A stretch of DNA of 59,388 nt from Cellulosimicrobium sp. CUA-896 (GCF_001942335.1 NZ_MKKH01000017.1:1-59388), one strand, 5' to 3'. Numbered from the stretch's first letter, positions 39,891-50,463 are shown. A program made the numbers and translations. Notes: generated by a model not told the origin, from the sequence alone.

Positions 39891-41960
39891 ATGACCGGCA
39901 CGACCACGTCGACCTCCGCGGCCGGGACGGTCGCCGACCTCGTCGCGCGCTCGAACCGGCTCGGCTCCGACCCGCGCGTGACGAACTACGCGGGCGGCAA
40001 CACGTCCGCGAAGGGCACGGCGACGGATCCGGTGACGGGCGAGGACGTCGAGCTGCTGTGGGTCAAGGGCTCCGGCGGCGACCTCGGCACGCTGACCGAG
40101 AAGAACCTCGCGGTGCTGCGCCTCGACCGCCTGCGCGCGCTGACCGGCGTCTACCCGGGCGTCGAGCGCGAGGACGAGATGGTCGCGGCGTTCGACTACT
40201 GCCTGCACGGCAAGGGCGGCGCCGCGCCGTCGATCGACACGGCCATGCACGGCCTGGTCGACGCCGTGCACGTCGACCACCTGCACCCGGACGCGGGCAT
40301 CGCCCTCGCGACCGCGGCCGACGGCGAGGCGCTGACCCGCGAGGTGTTCGGCGACGAGGTCGTGTGGGTGCCGTGGCGCCGGCCCGGCTTCCAGCTCGGG
40401 CTCGACATCGCCGCCATCAAGGCCGACAACCCGCAGGCGATCGGCTGCGTCCTCGGCGGGCACGGCATCACGGCCTGGGGCGACACCTCGGCCGAGGCCG
40501 AGGAGCGCTCGCTGCGGATCGTCCGCACGGCGGAGGAGTTCATCGCGCGCCGGACGGCGGAGCTCGCCGAGCACCCCTTCGGCGCCGTGCGCCCTGGCCA
40601 CGAGGCCCTGCCCGAGGCCGAGCGCCGCGCCAAGGCCGCCGCGCTCGCGCCGACGATCCGCGGCCTGGCGTCGACCGACGCGCCGCAGGTCGGGCACTTC
40701 ACGGACTCCGACGTCGTGCTCGACTTCCTGGCCCGCGAGAAGCTCGCGCTGCTCGCCGCGCTCGGCACGAGCTGCCCCGACCACTTCCTGCGCACCAAGG
40801 TCAGCCCGCTCGTCGTCGACGTCCCGGCCGACGCGTCGGTCGAGGACACGGTCGCGGCACTGCGCGAGGCGCACACGGCGTACCGCGAGGCGTACCGCGC
40901 GTACTACGACCGGCACGCGACGCCGGACAGCCCCGCGATCCGCGGCGCCGACCCGGCGGTCGTGCTCGTCCCGGGCGTCGGCATGTTCTCGTTCGGCCGG
41001 AACAAGCAGACCGCGCGCGTCGCGGGCGAGTTCTACGTCAACGCGATCAACGTGATGCGCGGCGCCGAGGCGATCAGCACGTACGCGCCCATCGAGGAGT
41101 CCGAGAAGTTCCGCATCGAGTACTGGGCGCTCGAGGAGGCCAAGCTCCGGCGGATGCCGGCGCCGAAGACGCTGGCGACGCGCGTCGCGCTCGTCACCGG
41201 CGGCGGGTCCGGCATCGGCAAGGCCATCGCGGAGCGGCTCGCCGCCGAGGGCGCGTGCGTCGTCGTCGCGGACCGCAACCTCGACGGGGCGCGCGAGGTC
41301 GCCGAGGCCCTCGGCGGGCCGGACGTCGCGGTCGCCGTGGGCGGGGACGTCACGTCGTCGTCCGACGTCGCCGCGATGGTCGACGCCGCGGCGCTCGCCT
41401 TCGGCGGGGTCGACCTCGTCGTCAACAACGCCGGCCTGTCGATCTCCAAGCCGCTGCTCGAGACGACCGAGGCGGACTGGGACCTCCAGCACGACGTCAT
41501 GGCGAAGGGCTCGTTCCTCGTCGCGCGCGAGGCCGCGCGCGCGATGATCGCGCAGGGCATGGGCGGCGACATCGTCTACATCGCGTCGAAGAACTCGCTC
41601 TTCGCCGGCCCGAACAACATCGCCTACTCCGCGACGAAGGCGGACCAGGCGCACCAGGTGCGCCTGCTCGCGGCCGAGCTCGGCGAGCACCAGATCCGCG
41701 TCAACGGCGTCAACCCCGACGGGGTCGTGCGCGGCTCCGGGATCTTCGCCGGCGGCTGGGGCGCCCAGCGGGCGGCGGTCTACGGCGTGGAGGAGAAGGA
41801 CCTGGGCGCGTTCTACGCCCAGCGCACGCTGCTCAAGCGCGAGGTGCTCCCCGAGCACGTCGCGGCCGCGGTCCTCGCCCTCACCGGGCCGGACCTCGTC
41901 CAGACCACCGGCCTGCACGTCCCCGTCGACTCGGGCGTGGCCGCGGCGTTCCTCCGGTGA
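39891..41960 (+). CDS. rhaEW: Bifunctional rhamnulose-1-phosphate aldolase / L-lactaldehyde dehydrogenase
   Basis: Fusion of 689 residues, intact. The N-terminal class II aldolase domain (about 1-420) has [24 protein letters not shown] (zinc His) and [11 protein letters not shown] (zinc His), and cleaves rhamnulose-1-phosphate to DHAP and L-lactaldehyde. The C-terminal SDR domain (about 425-689) has [33 protein letters not shown] and [13 protein letters not shown], and oxidises lactaldehyde to L-lactate. Orthologues are also called RhaD/YuxG. Its stop overlaps the rhaB start as GTGA. The following lldD can use the L-lactate formed. Confidence 0.93.
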   Translation: MTGTTTSTSAAGTVADLVARSNRLGSDPRVTNYAGGNTSAKGTATDPVTGEDVELLWVKGSGGDLGTLTEKNLAVLRLDRLRALTGVYPGVEREDEMVAAFDYCLHGKGGAAPSIDTAMHGLVDAVHVDHLHPDAGIALATAADGEALTREVFGDEVVWVPWRRPGFQLGLDIAAIKADNPQAIGCVLGGHGITAWGDTSAEAEERSLRIVRTAEEFIARRTAELAEHPFGAVRPGHEALPEAERRAKAAALAPTIRGLASTDAPQVGHFTDSDVVLDFLAREKLALLAALGTSCPDHFLRTKVSPLVVDVPADASVEDTVAALREAHTAYREAYRAYYDRHATPDSPAIRGADPAVVLVPGVGMFSFGRNKQTARVAGEFYVNAINVMRGAEAISTYAPIEESEKFRIEYWALEEAKLRRMPAPKTLATRVALVTGGGSGIGKAIAERLAAEGACVVVADRNLDGAREVAEALGGPDVAVAVGGDVTSSSDVAAMVDAAALAFGGVDLVVNNAGLSISKPLLETTEADWDLQHDVMAKGSFLVAREAARAMIAQGMGGDIVYIASKNSLFAGPNNIAYSATKADQAHQVRLLAAELGEHQIRVNGVNPDGVVRGSGIFAGGWGAQRAAVYGVEEKDLGAFYAQRTLLKREVLPEHVAAAVLALTGPDLVQTTGLHVPVDSGVAAAFLR

Positions 41961-43389
41961 CGCGAGCCGGGACGTCGCCGCCGTCGACCTGGGCGCGACG
42001 AGCGGGCGGGTCATCGTCGGGCACGTCGACGGCGGCGCCCTGCGGCTGCGTCACGTCGCGCGCTTCGTCAACGAGCCCGTGCGCACGCGCGACGGCCTGC
42101 ACTGGAACCTGCTCGAGCTGTACCGGCAGGTGCTCGACGGCGTCGCGGCGGCCGAGCGCGAGACGTCCGCGCAGCTCGCGAGCGTCGGCATCGACTCCTG
42201 GGCGGTCGACTACGGGCTGCTGCGCGACGGGCGCCTCCTCGGCGTGCCGTTCCACTACCGCGACGACCGCACGGCGGCCGGCGTGGAGCGGGTGCACGGG
42301 GTGCTCGGCCCCGAGAGGCTGTACGAGCGCAACGGTCTGCAGCACCTGCCGTTCAACACGGTCTTCCAGCTCGCCACGGAGGGCCCGGTCCTCGACCTCG
42401 CGGACCGGATGCTCCTCGTGCCGGACCTGCTCGCGTACTGGCTCACCGGCACCGAGGCGACGGAGCGCACGAACGCCTCGACCACGGGCCTGCTCGACCC
42501 GCGCACGGGCGAGTGGGACCTCGAGCTCGCGGAGCTCGTGGGCATCCCGGCGCGGGTCCTGGCCCCGCTCGTCGACCCCGGCACCGCGCTCGGGCGGATG
42601 GCGCCCGAGGTCGCCGCCGTCGTCGGACGGGACGTGCCCGTGGTCGCGGTGGGGTCCCACGACACGGCCTCCGCGGTCGTCGCGGTGCCGAGCACCGAGC
42701 CCGACGTCGCGTACGTCTCGTGCGGCACGTGGGGGCTCGTCGGTCTCGAGCTCGACGCCCCGGTGCTCACCCAGGAGTCGCGCGCCGCCGGGTTCACGAA
42801 CGAGGGCGGCGTCGACGGCCGCACCCGCTTCCTGCACAACGTCATGGGCCTGTGGCTGCTCTCGGAGTCGATCCGCACGTGGGACCGCGGCGCGACGGCG
42901 TCCCAGCGCTCGAGCTCGCTCCAGGAGCTGCTGGGCGAGGCCGCCGCCGTCACGACCCCCGTCGCCGTGTTCGACGTCGACGACCCCCGGTTCCTGCCGC
43001 CCGGCGACATCCCCGCACGCATCGCCGACTGGTGCCGCGAGCACGACCAGCCTGTCCCCGCGACGCGCGGGGAGGTCGTCCGCAGCATCGTCGAGAGCCT
43101 CGCCCAGGGGTTCGCCGACGCCGTCCGCACCGCCGCCCGTCTCGCGGGCCGCAGGGTCTCCGCGATCCACGTCGTCGGCGGGGGAGCGCAGAACACGCTG
43201 CTCTGCCAGGCGACGGCCGACCGGTCCGGCCTGCCCGTGCTCGCCGGTCCCGTCGAGGCGACGGCGATCGGTAACGTGCTGGTCCAGGCCCGTGCCGCGG
43301 GCCTCGTCAGCGGCGGCCTCGACGACCTGCGCGCGCTCGTCGCCTCCTCCTTCGCCCCCGTCCGACTCGACCCCCGAGGTGACCGGTGA
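41957..43389 (+). CDS. rhaB: Rhamnulokinase, one missing base near the start
   Basis: Kinase of about 477 residues phosphorylating L-rhamnulose at C1. The FGGY-type ATPase pattern starts [17 protein letters not shown] and includes [41 protein letters not shown] and the C-terminal [18 protein letters not shown]. The GTG at 41957 overlaps the aldolase stop. A missing base near 41972 joins VTRAG to the main frame. Its own stop overlaps the lldD GTG, giving continuous coupling along the operon. Confidence 0.92.
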
Positions 43390-44629
43390 CCGCCCGACAG
43401 CTCCCCGACCCGCGCGACCTCCTCGAGCTCGTGCGCCTGAAGAAGCCGCAGCTCGACCCGCTGCGCCGCCGCCTGGACGCCGCCCTGACCATCGAGGACC
43501 TGCGCGCGGTCGCGAGGCGCCGCACCCCGCGCGCGGCGTTCGAGTACACCGAGGCGCCGCGGAGAACGAGATCTCGCTCGCCCGCGCCCGCCAGGCGTTC
43601 CTCGACGTCGAGTTCCACCCGTCGATCCTGCGCGACGTCTCCACGGTCGACACGTCCACGACCGTGCTGGGCGGGCCGTCGGCGCTGCCGTTCGGCATCG
43701 CGCCGACCGGGTTCACGCGGCTCATGCAGACCGAGGGCGAGACCGCGGGCGCGGGCGCGGCGGGGGCGGCGGGCATCCCGTTCACGCTCTCGACGCTCGG
43801 CACGACGTCGATCGAGGGCGTCAGGGCCGCGAACCCGCACGGGCGCAACTGGTTCCAGCTCTACGTGATGCGGCAGCGCGAGATCTCCTTCGCGCTCGCG
43901 GAGCGCGCGGCCGCGGCCGGCTTCGACACGCTGATGTTCACCGTCGACACCCCGGTCGCCGGCGCGCGCCTGCGCGACAAGCGCAACGGCTTCTCCATCC
44001 CGCCGCAGCTGACGCTGCGCACGATCGCGGACGCGATCCCGCGGCCGTGGTGGTGGTTCGACTTCCTCACGACGCCCAAGCTCGAGTTCGCGTCGCTCAC
44101 CTCCACGGGCGGCACGGTCGGCGAGCTCCTCGACTCCGCGATGGACCCGTCCATCGGCTTCGCGGACCTCGACGCCATCCGTGAGATCTGGCCCGGGAAG
44201 CTCGTCGTCAAGGGGGTGCAGAACGTCGAGGACGCGAAGCGCCTCGCCGGCCTCGGCGTCGACGGGATCGTCCTGTCCAACCACGGCGGCCGCCAGCTCG
44301 ACCGGGCGCCCGTCCCGTTCCACCTCCTGCCGCGCGTCGTGCGCGAGGTCGGCGCGGACGTCGAGGTCATGGTCGACACGGGCATCATGAACGGCGCGGA
44401 CGTCGTCGCGGCGTGCGCGCTCGGCGCCCGGTTCACGCTGATCGGCCGCGCGTACCTCTACGGCCTCATGGCGGGCGGCCGGGCCGGCGTCGACCGCACG
44501 ATCCAGATCCTCACCGAGCAGGTCGAGCGCACCATGAAGCTGCTCCAGGTCACGAGCATCGCCGAGCTCGAGCCGCGGCACGTCACGCAGCTCGCGCGCC
44601 TCGTCCCGCTGGACGGCGCCCGGGCCTGA
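43386..44629 (+). CDS. lldD: FMN-dependent L-lactate dehydrogenase, one missing base
   Basis: Alpha-hydroxy-acid dehydrogenase of about 414 residues. The N-terminal part [20 protein letters not shown] is followed, after a missing base near 43556, by [60 protein letters not shown] (FMN Lys) and [15 protein letters not shown] (catalytic His and Arg). It oxidises L-lactate to pyruvate and feeds electrons to quinone. Its place after the lactaldehyde dehydrogenase fusion means the operon carries rhamnose carbon all the way to pyruvate. Confidence 0.92.
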
Positions 44630-44656
44630 CGTCGCGGTCGGGCCCCGCCGTCAGGC
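44624..44656. terminator. Inverted repeat between convergent genes
   Basis: GCCTGACG and CGTCAGGC, 17 nt apart, include or adjoin the stop codons of lldD and the convergent MFS gene. This could be a short bidirectional terminator; the match partly follows from both genes ending in Ala-stop. Confidence 0.4.
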
Positions 44657-45832
44657 GTCGTGGCGGCGCGCGACGTGGAGCGTGGCGAGCGCGGACGCGA
44701 GCACCAGGAGGGCGAAGCCACCGAGCAGCGCGGCGCGGAGGCCGAACGCGGCGAGGAGGCCGCTGACGGCGATGACGCCCAGCGAGCTCGACGTGCGCAG
44801 GAGGGCGAACATCTCCGCGCGTCGACCGGGCGGGGCGAGGCGGTCGAGGACGAGGGAGTAGTACGTCCCCAGCATCGGGAGGAAGAGCCCGATGACGGTG
44901 GCACCGGCGAGGGTGAGCGCCAGGTGCCCGCCGGCGAGGGTCGCGCCGGACCCCGCGGTGGTGGCGGCGAGGAAGCCGACGACCCTCCGCCCGGACGGCA
45001 TGCGGTTGCGGACGCTGACCCAGATCCCGCCGAGCACCGAGCCCGCGCACAGCGCGAGCGCGAAGAGGAAGGCCCAGGACGGCTCGAGCCCGAAGGACAG
45101 CGCGAAGGACACGGCTCCGACCTCCACCGCGGCGACTGCTCCTCCGGTCGCCCCCGCGCAGCACAGCCACACGAGCACCGCGCGCGGCACGCGCCGACGT
45201 GTCCGCGACGTCCCGCCGACCTCGAGGCCGTGAGCCTTGGGGATGCTCGGCATGAGGAGCATCGGCCCGACCCCGAGGACCGTGACCGCCGCCATGGCCC
45301 ACACGGGGGACACCGAACCGACCACGGACGCGAGCACGGGAGCGAGCGCGAACGTGACCTCGTTCAGCGTCGCGGCCACGCCCAGCGCGCGCGGCAGGCT
45401 GCGCGGCTCGACGAGGTGGTTGAGCAGGAGCCGTTGGTACCCGTACGCGGCGCCGTTGACGGCGCCGGCGGCGAGCACGGCGACCACGAGCAGCGCGAAC
45501 GGAGCCGTCGCCGCCGCCAGCACCGTCACGGCGGCGAGCGCGACGGTGCGGACCGCGATGAGCGCGCGCAGGAAGCGCACGCCGTTCCACCGGCGCCCCA
45601 GGCGCGAGACCGGGACGGCGCCGAGGACCTGGGCGGCCGTCATCGCGAGGACCAGGGCGGCGCCGGAGCTCGCCGTGCCGGTGAGGGGCAGGGCGACGAG
45701 CGCGAACGCGATCGGGGCGGCGGCCTGAGGCACGCCGAACATGCCGTACCCGGCCTGCCACCGCAGCACGTCGAGCCGGGCGCGGGACGTGCTCACCGCG
45801 GAGGCCGGCGCGGGCGCGCGGGTCGGTGCCAA
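44651..45832 (-). CDS. MFS transporter
   Basis: Membrane protein of 393 residues, intact, with about twelve hydrophobic segments. The loop VSRLGRRWNGVRFLRALI matches the MFS signature region after the second helix. The TTG at 45832 is the chosen start because GAGGTGAGG sits 5-8 nt before it; GTG 45796 is an alternative. It is divergent from an XRE-cupin regulator across 110 nt that includes a perfect 10-bp inverted repeat, so export of a compound sensed by that regulator is likely. The substrate is unknown. Confidence 0.82.
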   Translation of the reverse strand: MAPTRAPAPASAVSTSRARLDVLRWQAGYGMFGVPQAAAPIAFALVALPLTGTASSGAALVLAMTAAQVLGAVPVSRLGRRWNGVRFLRALIAVRTVALAAVTVLAAATAPFALLVVAVLAAGAVNGAAYGYQRLLLNHLVEPRSLPRALGVAATLNEVTFALAPVLASVVGSVSPVWAMAAVTVLGVGPMLLMPSIPKAHGLEVGGTSRTRRRVPRAVLVWLCCAGATGGAVAAVEVGAVSFALSFGLEPSWAFLFALALCAGSVLGGIWVSVRNRMPSGRRVVGFLAATTAGSGATLAGGHLALTLAGATVIGLFLPMLGTYYSLVLDRLAPPGRRAEMFALLRTSSSLGVIAVSGLLAAFGLRAALLGGFALLVLASALATLHVARRHDA

Positions 45833-45913
45833 GAGCGCCTCACCTCGTCTCGGGGACCAGCAGGTACGGTCGGGGCGACTGCCGGGCGTCGTCGGACGCC
45901 GGGGTGAGACGCC

Positions 45914-45939
45914 GGGGTGAGCAGTATATTGCTCACCCC
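45914..45939. promoter_or_regulatory. Perfect 10-bp inverted repeat operator
   Basis: GGGGTGAGCA and TGCTCACCCC flank GTATAT, 3 nt before the first GTG of the XRE-cupin gene. A 14-nt direct repeat, GACGCCGGGGTGAG, occurs twice at 45895-45921 and overlaps the left arm. It is probably an autoregulatory site that also controls the divergent MFS gene. Confidence 0.65.
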
Positions 45940-45942
45940 ATC

Positions 45943-46529
45943 GTGCACGTGACGACGAAGCGAGGGCATGTGGTCGAGCGGCTACGACCCGACGTGGCGG
46001 TGCTGGTGGGCCGGCGCATCCGCGCGGCCCGGACGAGCGCCGGCCTGAGCGTCACGAGGCTCGCCTCGCTCAGCGACGTCAGCCGGCGGATGCTCACCCA
46101 GATCGAGCTCGGGCAGGCGAACCCAGCCTCGCGACGGTCGACAAGGTCGCGTCCGCGCTCGGGACCACCTTCTCGGCCCTCGTCGGCGTGCTGGACGAGA
46201 CCTCGCCGGACGGGGTCGAGATGTGGTCGACGCCGGCCGGGAGCTGGGCCTACCTCCTCAACGGTGTCGAGACGAGCCACACGTCGGTGGAGCTGTGGAA
46301 GTGGCACATCACCGGGAGCGACACCTACCGGTCGGCCCCGGCGGACGCCCCCGACTCGATGGTGACCGTCCTGCAGGGCGTGCTCCGTGCCACCTCGGCC
46401 GTCGCCGACCTGCGCGTCACGGAGGGCGCGTCGGCGACGCTCCCGAGCACGTCGCCCGTCACGTTCGGGACCGCCTCGGACGCCGTCGACTTCCTCTGGG
46501 TCGTCACCGTCCCGCGCCGGCCGGCGTAG
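45943..46529 (+). CDS. XRE regulator with C-terminal cupin, one missing base
   Basis: Regulator of about 195 residues. The helix-turn-helix reads AGLSVTRLASLSDVSRRMLT then QIELGQANPSLATVDKVASA once a C missing near 46130 is restored. A small cupin follows (SVELWKWHITGSDTYRSAP, GVLRATSAVADLRVTEG). The start is uncertain: GTG 45943 and GTG 45949 both lie right after the inverted repeat with no ribosome-binding site, so the transcript may be leaderless. It likely controls the divergent MFS gene. Confidence 0.8.
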
Positions 46530-46580
46530 GGCCGCGCGGGGCCGGCCGGCTCCCGCCGCCCACCGGCACCAGGAGGTGCG

Positions 46581-47228
46581 ATGCTGGCCGGGTGCGCGTC
46601 GAGCCGGTGACCGAGCAGGTGCTCGTCGACCGGGTCGTCGGTCGCGTCCTCGCGCGGCCGGCGCCGGGGCACGCGCTGCGCGTCCTCGTCGACGGGCACC
46701 CGACGACGCACCCCGAGGCGCTCGCGGACGCGCTCGTCGACCCGCTGCGCGCTGCCGGCCGTCCGGTCGCCCGGATCCACGTGCACGACTTCTGCGCCCG
46801 GCGTCGCTGCGCCTCGAGCGCGGGCGCACCGACCCCGACGCGCTCCTCGACGAGCGCATCGACGTCGCGGGCCTGCGTCGCGAGGTGCTCGACGCGTCGG
46901 GCCCGGTGGGACCGGGCGCTACCTGCCGAGCCTGCGCGACCCCGTCACCGACCGCGCGACCCGGGCGCCGTACGCGACCGCGGAGCCGGGGCTCGTCGTC
47001 GTGCTCGACGGCTCGCTCGCGCTCGGTCGGGGACTGCCGCTCGACCTCACCGTGCACCTCGCGCTGCGTGCGGCGACGACCGAGCGCCGCACCGGGCCCG
47101 ACGACGCGTGGACGCTCGCCGCGTACGCGCGGTACGCGGCCGAGACGGACCCCGAGCGGACGGCGGACGTCGTCGTGCGCCTCGACGACCCGCGCCACCC
47201 CGCCCTGGTCGACCGGGAGCGTCGCTAG
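46581..47228 (+). CDS. Uridine-kinase-like protein without a P-loop, three missing bases
   Basis: Protein of about 216 residues resembling actinobacterial uridine/nucleoside-kinase-like proteins. After ALRVLVDGHPTTHPEALADA, where kinases have GxxGxGKT, come PASLRLERGRTDPDALLDE, RYLPSLRDPVTDRATRAPY, LVVVLDGSLALGRGLPLDL and RTADVVVRLDDPRHPAL. Walker A is therefore absent while the rest of the family layout remains. Bases are missing near 46590, 46800 and 46918. The ATG at 46581 has an ideal AGGAGG site and joins the main frame by adding one base; otherwise GTG 46592 is the start. ATP-dependent activity is doubtful. Confidence 0.65.
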
Positions 47229-47270
47229 GCCGGTGTGTCACGTCCCGACCTGCCGCGTGGTCGGGACGGC

Positions 47271-48206
47271 ATGACCACCCTCCTCACCTCACCGTTCGAC
47301 CGCCACGCCACCGCCGACGACGTCAGCGAGGGCGTCGACCTCACCGGCACGCGCGCGATCGTCACGGGCGCGGCGTCGGGCATCGGCGTCGAGACGGCGC
47401 GGACCCTGGCGCGCCGGGGCGCCGACGTCACCATCGCCGCGCGCCGGGTCGACGCCGCGACCCGCGTCGCCGAGCAGATCCGCGACGACACCGGCAACCC
47501 CCTGGTGCGCGCCGCGCCGCTCGAGCTCACCGACCGGCGCTCCGTCGCCGCGTTCGCCGACGCGTGGACGGGGCCCCTCCACCTGCTCGTCAACAACGCC
47601 GGGGTGATGATGATCCCGGAGCTCACCCGCGACGCCTCGGGGCACGAGATGCAGCTCGCGACCAACCACCTGGGGCACGTCGACCTGACCACCCGCCTGC
47701 ACGGGGCGCTCGCGGCGGCCGGGGGCGCCCGGGTCGTCGTGCTCAGCTCGTCCGGCCACCTGTTCGGTCCCGTCGTCCACGACGACGTCGACTACCGCTT
47801 CCGGCCCTACGACCCGCTGAGCGCCTACGCGCAGTCCAAGACCGCCCAGGTCCTGTTCGCCGTCGGCGCCAGCAGCCGGTGGCACGAGGACGGGATCACC
47901 GTCAACGCGGTGAACCCCGGCGCGATCGCGACCGACCTGCAGCGCCATGTCGGCGGGCGTCTCTCCACTCCTCCCGAGCAGCGCAAGACGGTCCGGCAGG
48001 GCGCGGCGACCACGGTCTTCGCGGCCGTCTCGCCGTTGCTCGACGGCATCGGCGGACGCTACCTCGACGACTGCCAGGAGGCCCGGACCGTCGACGAGCG
48101 ACCCGCGGACCCGCAGGCGCTCACCGGGAGCGTGGCGCGCTACGCGCTCGACCCCGAGGGGGCCGACAGGCTGTGGCAGCTCTCGCTCCGGCTCCTGGGC
48201 CGCTGA
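47271..48206 (+). CDS. SDR-family oxidoreductase
   Basis: Short-chain dehydrogenase of 311 residues, intact. The cofactor motif is AIVTGAASGIGVETARTLAR with Arg in AARRVD (NADP preference). The active site has [29 protein letters not shown] and SAYAQSKTAQVLFAVGAS (Tyr/Lys). The C-terminal part resembles the retinol-dehydrogenase-like group, like the SDR at 36144-37097, of which it may be a distant paralogue. The ATG at 47271 was preferred to a GTG 12 codons upstream because it matches the usual N-terminal length. The substrate is unknown. Confidence 0.86.
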   Translation: MTTLLTSPFDRHATADDVSEGVDLTGTRAIVTGAASGIGVETARTLARRGADVTIAARRVDAATRVAEQIRDDTGNPLVRAAPLELTDRRSVAAFADAWTGPLHLLVNNAGVMMIPELTRDASGHEMQLATNHLGHVDLTTRLHGALAAAGGARVVVLSSSGHLFGPVVHDDVDYRFRPYDPLSAYAQSKTAQVLFAVGASSRWHEDGITVNAVNPGAIATDLQRHVGGRLSTPPEQRKTVRQGAATTVFAAVSPLLDGIGGRYLDDCQEARTVDERPADPQALTGSVARYALDPEGADRLWQLSLRLLGR

Positions 48207-48220
48207 GCGCGCGGCCGGCG

Positions 48221-50227
48221 CTACGTGCGCACCACGAGGACGCAGAGGTCGTCCTCCTGGTGGTCCGTGCGCGCGGCGGCGAGCACGAGGTCGCGCACGC
48301 CGGCCGCGTCGAGGTCCTGTGGGGCCGCCTCGAGCGCCCGCACGACGGTCGCGATCCCGGCGCGCTGGTCCCGGGCACGGGACTCCACCAGACCGTCGGT
48401 GTACAGCACGACGACGGACCCCGCGGGGAGCTCGACCTCGTTCGACGTCACGTCGTCGAGGTCGGGCACGCCGACCGGTGTCGTCAGCGCGCCGTCGAGC
48501 ACCGTCACGGCGCCGTCGGGGCGCAGCAGGAGCGGCGGCAGGTGGCCTGCCCGGGAGTACGCGAGCCGACGGGTCCCGTCGGGTGCGGCGGGCCCCAGGG
48601 ACGCGAAGGCGCACGTCGCGATGTCGGCGAGCGCGAGCACCGTGACGAGGTGGTTCACGCGCGCGAGGACCGCGGCCGGGTCCTCGAGGTCCCAGGCGAC
48701 CGCGCGCAGGACGGAGCGCAGCTGCCCCATCGACGCGGCCGCGTGCATGTCGTGCCCCACGACGTCGCCCACGACGAGCGCGACGGTGCCGTCCGGGCGC
48801 GCGAGGACGTCGAACCAGTCCCCACCCACGGAGGCGCTGGCCTGCTTCCCGTCCGAGGCGGGGCGGTACGTCACCGCGACGTCGAGGCCCTCCACGTCGT
48901 CGATCGTCGGGAGCATCCGCTCCTGCAGGGCGCGCGCCGCCTCGCGCTCGGCCGCGTAGAGCCGTGCGTTGTCGAGGATCAGCCCGAGGCGCTGGCCGAG
49001 GTCCTCGAGCATGACCGCGTCCTCGCCGTCGAACGCGCCGGCGTCGGGACTGATGACGGCGGCGACCCCGGTGATCGTGCCCCGCGCGCGCAGCGGGACC
49101 GTCATCGCCGAGCCGAGACCGAGCGCGTGCATCGCGTCGCGCTGGGCAGGGCTGGCGTACGAGGAGACCATCTCGGGCGTGATGTCGAACGGCTCGGAGT
49201 AGCTCGACCCGCCCGCGAGAGCGTCGACCGCCGCGAGCGAGCGGTCCGCCCAGCCGGCGTCCCGCGACAGCAGGCGCGCGGCGTCGCGCAGGGTGGGGTC
49301 GGTCGTCGCCACGTCGGACCGCGACCGGCCGCCCGGGAAGGTGATGAGCACCGCCCAGCCGCCGAACGTCGTCGCGAGCTCGCAGGCCGCCTCCTCGAGC
49401 TGGTCGTCCACGTCGAGGATCTGCGTGAGGCGCTGCGTGATGCCCATGGCGGCGCTCAGCCGTCGGTTCGACGACCGGGCGTCGTCGAGCTGGCGGTCGC
49501 GGACCTGCTCGCTCTCGACGCGCGCCGTCACGTCGGCCTGGACGCCGACGAAGTGCGTGACGTCGCCGCGCGCGTCCGTGATCGGGGAGATGACGAGCTG
49601 GTTCCAGAACGGCGTGCCGTCCTTGCGGTAGTTGAGGAGCGTCTCGCCGATCGTGGTCCGGGCGCGCAGGCCGTCCCGGACCCGGTCCACGGCTGCGAGG
49701 TCGGTGCCCGGGCCCTGGAGGAACCGGCAGTTGTGCCCGAGGACGTCCTCCTCGGTGTACCCGGTCGTCGCGGTGAACGCCGGGTTGACCCACACGAGCG
49801 GGACGTCGGGGAGCCGTGCGTCCGCGATCGTGAACGACAGGTCGCTCGCCAGGACGGCGCGACGCTCGAGCGTCCCGGCGCCGACCGGCTCGATCACGAC
49901 GACGGCGAGGGTGCCGTCCCCGCCCGCCGGCCCGGTGCTGGTGAGCAGGCAGCGCACGGTGTCGGCGACGCCGTCGGGCGCGGCGGCGACCACGGGGATG
50001 CCCTCGGCCGGTCCCGTCGCCACCTTGCGCAGGTCGACCGGGGTGCCGTCGTCGGCGTGGCGCAGGTCCGCGGCGCGGGCCCAGTCGAGTGCGGGTGCCG
50101 GTGCGGACACCCCGTGGGCGAAGCGGCGGGCCCGCTCGTCCTGGTGCACGACGGCGTCGCGCGTCAGGTCGAGGACCAGCACCGCCCCGGCGGGCGGGAC
50201 CGGCTCGACGTCTCGGCGATCGCTCAC
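48221..50227 (-). CDS. LOV-GAF-PP2C phosphatase, putative blue-light-controlled
   Basis: Signalling phosphatase of 668 residues, intact. A LOV domain at about 125-240 shows the full flavin photosensor pattern: GHNCRFLQ with photoactive Cys167, then LLNYRKDGTPFWNQLVISPI and HFVGVQADVT with the flavin-contacting Gln. A GAF domain (about 255-430) and PP2C domain (about 455-668) follow, with SVGGDWFDVL, VVGDVVGHDMHAAASMGQLR, VLYTDGLVESR and HQEDDLCVLVVR carrying the metal aspartates. The N-terminal 120 residues look like a degenerate PAS. GTG 50227 was chosen; the open frame runs further upstream without a better start. An RsbW-like kinase gene lies divergently 236 nt away. Confidence 0.88.
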   Translation of the reverse strand: MSDRRDVEPVPPAGAVLVLDLTRDAVVHQDERARRFAHGVSAPAPALDWARAADLRHADDGTPVDLRKVATGPAEGIPVVAAAPDGVADTVRCLLTSTGPAGGDGTLAVVVIEPVGAGTLERRAVLASDLSFTIADARLPDVPLVWVNPAFTATTGYTEEDVLGHNCRFLQGPGTDLAAVDRVRDGLRARTTIGETLLNYRKDGTPFWNQLVISPITDARGDVTHFVGVQADVTARVESEQVRDRQLDDARSSNRRLSAAMGITQRLTQILDVDDQLEEAACELATTFGGWAVLITFPGGRSRSDVATTDPTLRDAARLLSRDAGWADRSLAAVDALAGGSSYSEPFDITPEMVSSYASPAQRDAMHALGLGSAMTVPLRARGTITGVAAVISPDAGAFDGEDAVMLEDLGQRLGLILDNARLYAAEREAARALQERMLPTIDDVEGLDVAVTYRPASDGKQASASVGGDWFDVLARPDGTVALVVGDVVGHDMHAAASMGQLRSVLRAVAWDLEDPAAVLARVNHLVTVLALADIATCAFASLGPAAPDGTRRLAYSRAGHLPPLLLRPDGAVTVLDGALTTPVGVPDLDDVTSNEVELPAGSVVVLYTDGLVESRARDQRAGIATVVRALEAAPQDLDAAGVRDLVLAAARTDHQEDDLCVLVVRT

Positions 50228-50463
50228 GCTCGTGGTTCTCCGTCCTCCCGGTCGCACGCCCGGACCGTCTCCATCGTTGCCGCAGCAGGGCCCGGCGTCG
50301 AATCCGGCCGACGACGACGTCGCGGCGCGGGGCCGCGCGCGGTCGTCGGGTGTCGCGGTTGCGGGTGCGGTCCGACGGTCCGCGTGCCAGTCTCGTACGG
50401 GCCGGTCCACGCCCGGTCCCGTCTTGCAGCAGGCCGCCACCGCGGCCGTGAAGGAGAGCGCCC

